Shown here: positions 57,525 to 64,000 of the stretch, in pieces
Numbering within the stretch: the first letter of the stretch is position 1
Layout: every line of letters begins with the position of its first letter
From: Gigaspora rosea
Taxonomy: Eukaryota > Glomeromycota > Glomeromycetes > Diversisporales > Gigasporaceae
Reading direction: 5' to 3'
DNA length: 64,000 nt
Assembly (NCBI GenBank): GCA_003550325.1
Contig: QKWP01000051.1
Coordinates: 354,550 to 418,549, forward strand
Translations under genes and position numbers: made by a program
The notes under the pieces: generated by a model
What the model was told of the DNA's origin: nothing
The model's database searches: none
Seen by the model: only the letters and a program-made list of their open reading frames with translations

Positions 57525-57605
57525 ATCGACCAATCAAATTTGATCACGTGCATTACATGCTTGACACAAGCATGTAATGCATGTGATCAAATCCGATTGG
57601 TCGAT
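57525..57605. repeat. Near-perfect 81-bp foldback
   Basis: Arms of about 38 bp built on ATCGACCAATCAAATTTGAT and CACGTGCATTACATGCTTG, mirrored after a tiny loop (ACA). It is preceded by the palindrome GTCGCCATGGCGAC. A diverged copy of the outer part is at 60472-60530. Confidence 0.88.
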
Positions 57606-57688
57606 ATACTTTTAAAAAATTTTATTGCCGATTCCAAGCTTTAAATTATTGCTTTAGTTTTTTTTTTAATTTTTTTAACGTTTTTTTT

Positions 57689-57800
57689 AGAGTTGTTAAT
57701 AGAGTACTCTAACTATAATAAAACATATAAACGACTCCAGTTTCAAACTGGAGTGGTTTATATGTTTTATTATAGTTTGGAGTACTCTATTAACAACCCT
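57689..57800. repeat. Near-perfect 112-bp foldback
   Basis: Arms of about 54 bp, AGAGTTGTTAATAGAGTACT then CTAACTATAATAAAACATAT then CTCCAGTTT, mirrored with three or so mismatches (GAGTGGTTTATATG). No TSD was seen. Confidence 0.88.
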
Positions 57801-58498
57801 AGTTTTTTTATTATTTTTAACTTAATCATTTTTTTATTAACTTCAGTTTTTATTATTTAACTTAATTGTTTTTTATTAACTTCAGTTTTTTTTTAATTTA
57901 TTTATTAGCTTTTTTTTTTTTTTGAACTTGACGATCATGTTACGCTTTAATGCTTTATTGATGATAATTTCCCAAAAGAAAAATTTTTTACATCTACCAT
58001 TTGGTGTTTGAATCGAAGAGTGACTCACCCGGTTACTATAAAGTACCTAAATACTCGAGCACCTATGTGCGACCTGCCAAGGGTAATTTAGCCTCATCAG
58101 TTTGCATCGATCTACCTCAGACCGATTCGCCCCGAATCACCGACCTGACTTACCAGCCTGTCATGACCGTCTTCTTTCTCAACCTTCTTCTCCTAGCCTC
58201 CTAGGTAGAAGAACTACCAAAAAAATAGAAAAAAAAGTAAAAAGGATAAAAAAAATGGGAAGTGCTAAACTAACGAAATGAAAAAAATATGACAAGAAAT
58301 AAAAGGGAAGGGGATAAACGAAAAAAAATAAAAACAGAGAAAAGGAGAAAATGGAAGAAAAAAAGACGGCCATGACGATACTATTTTTGCCTGTATTAGG
58401 CTTTAAAAATTATATAGTATTGTATAGAAGAAATCTAATCTAACACTTATATATTCTAAAAAGAGGAAAAGAAAAAAATATCTAACATCTAGAAATTT

Positions 58499-58873
58499 CT
58501 ACACGTGATCTCTATTACACCAGTCATTGTTTATTTGGTAAGCATTAACCCAAATATCCTCGTGGGAGATTCCATTTCGGTAGACGTGTCCGGATTTGGA
58601 AGGAGTAAACACTGCTGATCTTTTGGAGAGGGTACGCCGAATTGCCCACTTTTTGTAAAATTTCGAAACATCCAAAGTGGTCCAGGAAAAGAGTACCAAA
58701 ATAAAGGAGTTGTAAGAGTTACTGTACAGAATAACATATCTAACCAAGTATCTACTTCTATTTTTATATCCATAGGCCCTGACAAAGCTCCAGAGTTTCT
58801 TTGCTACTTCCTTACTCAATAGCACCAAAGCCCGCCAAGGTGCCTCACTTATAAGTCTACTGTTCTTTTTCAT
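58499..58873 (-). mobile_element. Fragment related to the 40 kb retro-insertion
   Basis: On the minus strand, a G+C-richer block contains AAAAAGTGGGCAATTCGGCG and CCTCTCCAAAAGATCAGCAG, clearly related to 40405-40460 (AAAAGTGGGCTTTTTGG, CCCCTCCAAAAGATCAACAG). Both copies encode KKWA/QKWA, a few residues, then SKRS.VFT. Two overlapping frames exist (58873-58499 and 58785-58531) and neither shows a catalytic motif. No poly(A) tail or TSD was found, so this is an older or truncated copy. The neighbouring plus-strand block 58000-58205 is also G+C-richer and may belong to the same insertion. Confidence 0.55.
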
Positions 58874-59039
58874 CTCTATTTAAGTCGCAGAACATACAGT
58901 GAATGGACTTTGTACCTGACAGCAGCTTTGGTAGAGTTTTGTTGTGTATACATATGTTAACTGCATAGTTTTGTAGGTCTGAGTTCTTGGAAAATTTGGT
59001 ATGAGGGATCGTCGGAAAGAGTTAATTTTTATTTATTAG

Positions 59040-59560
59040 CTTATTAATCAGAGGATTTTTTTTAATTTATTTAACTTAATCATTTTTTTTTTAATTTATT
59101 AATCATTTTTTTTAATTAATTTATTTAACTTATTAATCAATTTTTTTTAATTTATTTAATTAATTTATCTATAGTACCGGACAGCAAAAACCGTCCATTT
59201 TTTTTTAGAGCGCCAAATTTGAGAATTTTATAACAATTCTGGTTGGTTAATTTTTCGTGTAACAAAATTATGATTGGTCGAAAATATAAAAATAATTTTT
59301 TTATATAATAAGCAGCAAATTTTGGATTTTTAATAATAAATATTAACCAATCAAATCATGAGCATATCAATCTGATTGGTCAATTGTCCTGCACCAAATT
59401 ACTGCTTTACTATTAAAGTTGCTGAACTTTAAACTCTTATAACTTCTTTAAAAAGCAAGATATCAAAAATCTGTCTTACAGTTTTGTAGTTTAGGTTACA
59501 AATAAAAAATTTGTAAAAGGGATTTTTAAAATAATTACTTGTTGTAAAGTTATTAGACTT
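59040..59560. other. A+T/poly-T rich, no gene
   Basis: Begins with repeated TTTTTTTAATTTATTTAACTTAATCA units that also occur at 57800-57920. No coding frame or clear TIR. Confidence 0.4.
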
Positions 59561-59819
59561 TAAACAATGCCGAAAAAAATGTATAGTTTACGCTGTTTGG
59601 TACTATAATTATTTTGTAGAACTACGAAAATAAAACGGATAAACAGGATGAGAGTAAGCAAACAAAATGGTAATCGAAGAAAACTAACAGGACAAGAAAA
59701 GGGCAAAAAAGGCACTAAAAAATAGTGAAGACACACCCAACCCACGATAACACTAAAGAAAACTGCACCACTCATGGCATTGTATTCAAATCAGCACTGA
59801 CAAAGCAAACCTAGACAAA

Positions 59820-60345
59820 AAGTGAGCAACTCCAACAGCCCAAACTCTAACAATAACTCCAACAACAACTCCAACTACGACTCTAACAATGGTGCCAGTG
59901 ACAACTCCAAAGACTAATAAAAAAAAGTGTAAAAAACTCAAAAAAAACTATATAAACAATTGAAAAAACTTCCAGAATCTGGTGACCAAATGATGCAAAA
60001 AACACCTCTAAATTGTGAAAGAACGAAATCACCAATAAAAGAATCCAAGTTCTACAAAAAAAGAAGAGCAAGTTAATAATCGAAAAAAAAGAAACCTTAC
60101 TAGAGTTATTTCGTTGACAATTTGTTCAGTCAAAATTTCTCCAAGACCACAGTTGATTTTTCAACCATGCCCCAGAAACCTACAACCCAAACAAGCCAAG
60201 TTAATACAAGAGCAACAAGGAAAAAAACCAAAAATGAGAGAAAAGAAAAAAAATACAAAAAACTACTTACAGAACCATGACACCAACATGACGATACCAA
60301 TGCGACACATGACACCAATGATGACACAACAACAATACTAGCGAC
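59820..60345 (-). repeat. Minus-strand counterpart of the exon-like module array
   Basis: Read on the minus strand, T-rich spacers alternate with Val/Gly-rich stretches such as GVVTGTIVRVVVGVVVGVIV. GTAAGTAG-like donors (for example after CATGGTTCT near 60270) and pyrimidine tracts resemble the array at 53950-54730. Individual modules are less regular here. No complete gene model could be built. Confidence 0.35.
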
Positions 60346-60546
60346 GAAACCAAATTCAAAAGGCAATAAACTAAAAAAAATTACCAGTAGTAAAAGATAA
60401 GTGAAAGCAAAAGTGAACCAACAAAACAAACAATAAAAAAATTTATTATCATATTGCATGAAATAAATTTATATATGATCACCAATCATGAATATAATTG
60501 GTCGATCATTTAGGGGTCGCCATTTTAGTTTTTTCATTATATAATA

Positions 60547-60885
60547 CAGTCACCCACCATAAATGCAACTCGTAGGGACAAGCCTACAACGTGCATTTAG
60601 GGAGGTTTGCATTTAGAGAGAGCCAATTAAATTGCAGCTTTTAAAAATTAGATCATCAAGTTTGTATAACTTCTACCAAAACTGTATAACCTATCTTAAA
60701 TACTAAAATTTGATTGGCCACGTGCATTTAGGGAGGTTAGTGTGATATAAAATGTTATTCAAGAGAACGTGCATTTACAGAATATAGAACGTGCATTTAG
60801 CACTAATAACATTTTACAGAATAGAAAATAACGTGCATTTAGAGAGGTATTGCATTTATAGAGGTTGCATTTATGGAGGGTTGAC
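60547..60885. mobile_element. TA-flanked TIR element (339 bp) with GCATTTAGGGAGG repeats
   Basis: Ends CAGTCACCCACCATAAATGC and GCATTTATGGAGGGTTGACTG are near-perfect inverted repeats with TA immediately outside each. Subterminal AACGTGCATTTAG.GAGGT words occur at least six times. CAGT...ACTG ends plus TA fit Tc1/mariner-type MITEs. Related copy at 22268-22424. Confidence 0.85.
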
Positions 60886-60990
60886 TGTATAGCTAATCAA
60901 AATTAATAATTTTGTATAATTTTAACAAATTTAAAATTATTATAGCAAACTTTATAATATTACTAACAATTAATTTATTTAATATTTATT

Positions 60991-61201
60991 GTCGTGGCTG
61001 AAGCTGGAAATGACTGAAGCTGGAAATTTTAAATATTTTAATATTAAATTTACAAAAAATTTTGGAATGCATTTTGTGCGATTTTTTTTTATAGTTGGAT
61101 TAGAATTTAGGGTTAGGGTTTATAATAAAAGAGTATAGTTGGATTTTAGCAGGGCTTATAGTTTTAAATCGAGACCTCTAATTTCCAGCTTCAGCTGTGA
61201 C
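60991..61201. mobile_element. 211-bp MITE with GTCGTGGCTGAAGCTGGAAAT ends
   Basis: Left GTCGTGGCTGAAGCTGGAAA and right TTTCCAGCTTCAGCTGTGAC differ at two positions. ATTTATT lies just outside both ends (7-bp TSD). The interior contains TTTAGGGTTAGGGTTTA and a second GACTGAAGCTGGAAAT. Confidence 0.8.
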
Positions 61202-61440
61202 ATTTATTTTATTGGTATTTGTTTTACTAACAAGTTTTTTTTATAAATTACACTAATATTAACTCTAATTCTAGCTTGACTCTGATGACAATAACTAGAA
61301 TTACTTTGTTAGTAAAATAAGCTATTGGCAAAATAAATATCAGCAAATAAACTTGTTGATAATTAATTATCAGTGAAATGAAATATTAGTAAATTGAACT
61401 AAGCTATCAGTAAAATGATTGTTAGCGAAATATGTACTAC
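61202..61440. repeat. Dispersed TCAGTGAAATGA-type repeat, copy 2
   Basis: Matches 42159-42430: ACTCTGATGACA.TAAC.AGAATTACTTTGTT, AACTTGTTG.TAA and TCAGTGAAATGAA in the same order. Ends are not resolved. Confidence 0.55.
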
Positions 61441-62299
61441 TAATAATTGAAGTGTTGGAACCAAATGATTTAATATCATATTGTAGCTATGTATAATTAA
61501 TCTATTAAGTAAGTTTTTTAAAATTTTGCCAATTAATTTATTAAAAAAAATGTATTTTAAAATGCTCTAATTTTCTTTTTAGTAAAATAATTTCAATTCT
61601 ATAACTTGTAAATATTGTGATTTAAACTATTTTTGTCTTAATTAATATATATTAATATATAATTTTTCACCTGTCTATAACTTTAATATATTCTTACACT
61701 CTTTCTAGTAAAAAGAATTCAATTCCATAATATGTAAATGGTGTATAAATATTGCAATTTTAAAGCTATAATACCATATTAAGTATTAATATATAATTTT
61801 TTGTAGGTTTCAATAACATTCTTGTTTAAATAAACTATTTAAAATTTACCAATTTTAATAAAATTAATAAAATAAATTAAAAAATATCTTAGTATGTTTT
61901 TTTAAATCTACACTACTTAAATTTATTACGTAGCAAGTTACAGAATTGAATTTGCTAAACTAAAAAAGGGTTTGAACATTTTGAAAATATCTGATTTTTA
62001 TTATAAAATTGCTATAAAATTTTTTAATAAATTGATTAACAAAATTTTAAAAATCTTACTTAGTAAGCCAACCATATAATGCTATACTATGATAGTAAAT
62101 TATTTGGTATCTAATGTCTAACTAATAATTAGCATGCCAGGAACAAAAAAATCTTTCTAAATGCATTCTCAAACTCTGACCAAGATAGAGGTTTCTCGTA
62201 TTGAATAGTATTTGCCATTAATTGCGACAAACTCCTATTTGGCTTATCAAAGAGCATTGCATGCATGTTTTTATACTACTGTATAGCCAAACCTTTTTA
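61441..62299. other. No supported feature
   Basis: A+T-rich DNA with two diverged direct copies of a TTCTTTTTAGTAAAATAATTT / ATTATATGTAAAT-type segment (about 61570-61680 and 61700-61810). No gene. Confidence 0.4.
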
Positions 62300-62458
62300 C
62301 AGTCACACCTTCAGTTCCAAGAAATTCTGTGCTTATAAGCAATTATGCCTATATAGAGGTCAAATTTCTTATATTTTATATACACTTGTTCTAAAAAATT
62401 AGTGTGTTTATAAAGAGGATGTGACTATATAGAGAGAGACTATATAGAGGGCAGTCTG
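62300..62458. mobile_element. TA-flanked MITE (159 bp), CAGTCACACC family
   Basis: CAGTCACACCTTCAGTTCC at the left and TATATAGAGGGCAGTCTG at the right, with TA outside both. Interior GTGACTATATAGAGAGAGAC matches 22961-23713. Confidence 0.78.
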
Positions 62459-62879
62459 TATTTTGGAAATCTGGTAAGATATACCGAAGTCGAGTTTTAT
62501 TTGATAATGATTAGTTGTGAATTATACATTATTAAAACTGAACTGGATATGCTCCTGAAAAAGCAAATAATGCATGACTTACTAGCCGATAGTTTCCCAC
62601 CTGTATAATGCAGACTGGCTGTTGAAATGAACATATGTATGACATTTGGTATACAATATCTACTGTGTATTGAGAATAAAAAAAATTCAGAAATCCGTGA
62701 TATATAAAATATAATGCACAATCATCTGAATTTCGATCATCCGAAGTCTTACATAAATTTGTAAAATACTGGATTATCAAAAATTGGATGTCTGTGCTTT
62801 ATATAATATGGTTAAATATACGAAAAGCATTCATATTACATTTTGTGTATATTTGGGTTATGTTAGCAAGTGATTTAGA

Positions 62880-63120
62880 CTAAAGATGCTTGATGAAATT
62901 GTTTTTGCGATGACGAAATAGTTTCATCATGGTTTCGTCATGGTTTCGTTATGACGAAACCTTGACAATTGATAAAACCCCAACGATTGACGAAACCTAT
63001 GATGAATTGGCGAAATCTATGACGAATTGACGAAATCTATGACGAATTAACGAAATATATCAGATATAATGAATTGACAAAATCTTGACAAACCTTTAAC
63101 AATTGATAAATCAATTCAGG
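62880..63120. repeat. GACGAAACC / GACGAAATC short-unit array
   Basis: First a run of TGGTTTCGTCATGGTTTCGT and its inverse (ATGACGAAACC), then about five imperfect 18-22-bp units of CTATGACGAATTGACGAAAT. The G+C-containing CGA core is well preserved, unusual in a region otherwise poor in CG. Similar words occur at 4240-4310 and 29160-29400. Confidence 0.7.
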
Positions 63121-63408
63121 AACCCTTTAGCATAATGATCTTGGATACACTAAGGCTGTTGAAGTTGATTCTTTGGTTAACATCACTTTTCCAGGACTCT
63201 CAGGAGGGGGAGGGGGTAAAATGAAATGAACATATGAAACGAACATATAAAAATGAACAAAGATGGACTGATTTCATTGGTTGATATAAATCAGGTGACT
63301 GGCAAGAGTCATCCAGCGTTTTGATTGGCTGTTTGTTTTCGGGAGAGGTGGGTGAGACTTCAGCTGGGAGTGATGTTAACCGAAAAATTAACTGCAAATA
63401 GCCTTAAT

Positions 63409-63949
63409 TAATTAATTGGTGATCCGCGAGTCAACCAGAGAGTGGTCATAGTGAAACGTGACACGGATTACTTATAGAAATTAGGTTTTGCGAATGTGGA
63501 GTGCACACATCTAAAACTTTTTTATACTAAGTTAATCACTCTTCTGACTTAAGAGACATTTGTAGAGCTCGTCAAGATGCATCTAATGGAGGGTAGAGCG
63601 TCAAAATCGGCCTGGTGGGTGCTGAGATATCTTTAAAAAACGTTACTTTTACTATGTAAATTTTTTTGCAAACAATAGTATTGTTTGTAAAGAAATTTAC
63701 ATAGTAAAAGAAACGTTTTTTAAAGATATCTCAGCACCCACCAGGCCGATTTTAACGCTCTACCCACCATTAGATGCGTCTTGAAGAGCTCTACAAAAGT
63801 CTCTTAAGTCAGAAGAGTGATTAACTTAGTATAAAAAAGTTTTAGATGTGTGCACTCCACATTCGCAAAACCCTAATTTCTATAAGTAATCTGCATCACG
63901 TTTCACTATGACCACTCTCTGGTTGACTCGCGGATCACCAATTAATTAT
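63409..63949. repeat. Nearly perfect 541-bp palindrome
   Basis: Two arms of about 270 bp centred at about 63679 (CAAACAATAGTATTGTTTG). The outermost bases are TAATTAATTGGTGATCCGCG and its complement. Mismatches are few (for example GGAGGGTAG versus GGTGGGTAG, and GACACGGATTAC versus GTGATGCAGATTAC across arms). No coding frame. It is probably a foldback transposon, since flanks are TTAATTAA-rich and hide any TSD. Confidence 0.92.
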
Positions 63950-64000
63950 ATAATGTATTTATCAGAGAAAAAAGAACTTCGTACAATGTACAATTTTTAT

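Noticed and set aside
60130-60459. 109-residue minus frame as a membrane protein
   Set aside because: Same problem as at 54 kb: hydrophobicity comes from T-rich spacer sequence.
62497-62780. Overlapping minus frames (74 and 82 codons)
   Set aside because: Overlapping frames of random character next to a MITE, with no family resemblance.

Overview
The window is very A+T-rich, intron-bearing eukaryotic DNA packed with small inverted-repeat elements. Gene families and style point to an arbuscular-mycorrhizal fungus (Glomeromycota, Rhizophagus-like). The evidence is short GTA...AG introns, several diverged domain families I associate with Rhizophagus, interstitial TTAGGG motifs and a very high load of transposon-derived repeats. 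That assignment is an inference from recalled families, not a database match.

Layout. 1-562 (minus) is the 5' part of a low-complexity, Ser/Asn/Glu-rich protein running off the left edge. 1109-3262 (minus) is the best cellular gene: a seven-exon, 311-aa class I SAM-dependent methyltransferase whose exons join in a single frame. 3.3-21 kb is essentially gene-free and holds hAT-like, mariner-like and other foldback elements, several with exact target-site duplications (TSDs). 21.05-22.10 kb is a three-exon Mrr-like PD-(D/E)XK nuclease broken by one TAG. 22-31 kb is again repeats. 31.6-38.1 kb (plus) is a large multi-exon transposase-like gene with a possible FYRC-like N-terminal region and a DDE-like core. 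It is bracketed by a short inverted motif at 30986 and 38648 that could be transposon ends. 40.0-40.9 kb is a poly(A)-tailed retro-insertion with a 16-bp TSD. 41.3-50.7 kb has three Mutator-like TIR elements and a 600-bp, three-unit tandem array carrying a SINE-like insertion. 51.3-52.9 kb is a Crypton-type tyrosine-recombinase relic broken by three in-frame TGAs, all at probable former CGA arginines. 53.0-53.3 kb is a GC-richer SINE-like block. 53.9-54.7 kb is an unusual array of about 56-nt exon-like modules. 57-64 kb has perfect foldbacks, TA-flanked TIR elements and a nearly perfect 541-bp palindrome at the right edge.

How it fits together. Apart from the methyltransferase, and perhaps the left-edge gene, almost all recognisable coding sequence belongs to mobile elements or to lineage-expanded families in various stages of decay. 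No rRNA, tRNA, CRISPR array or bacterial-type operon was seen. Stretches not listed below were read without finding anything I could support.
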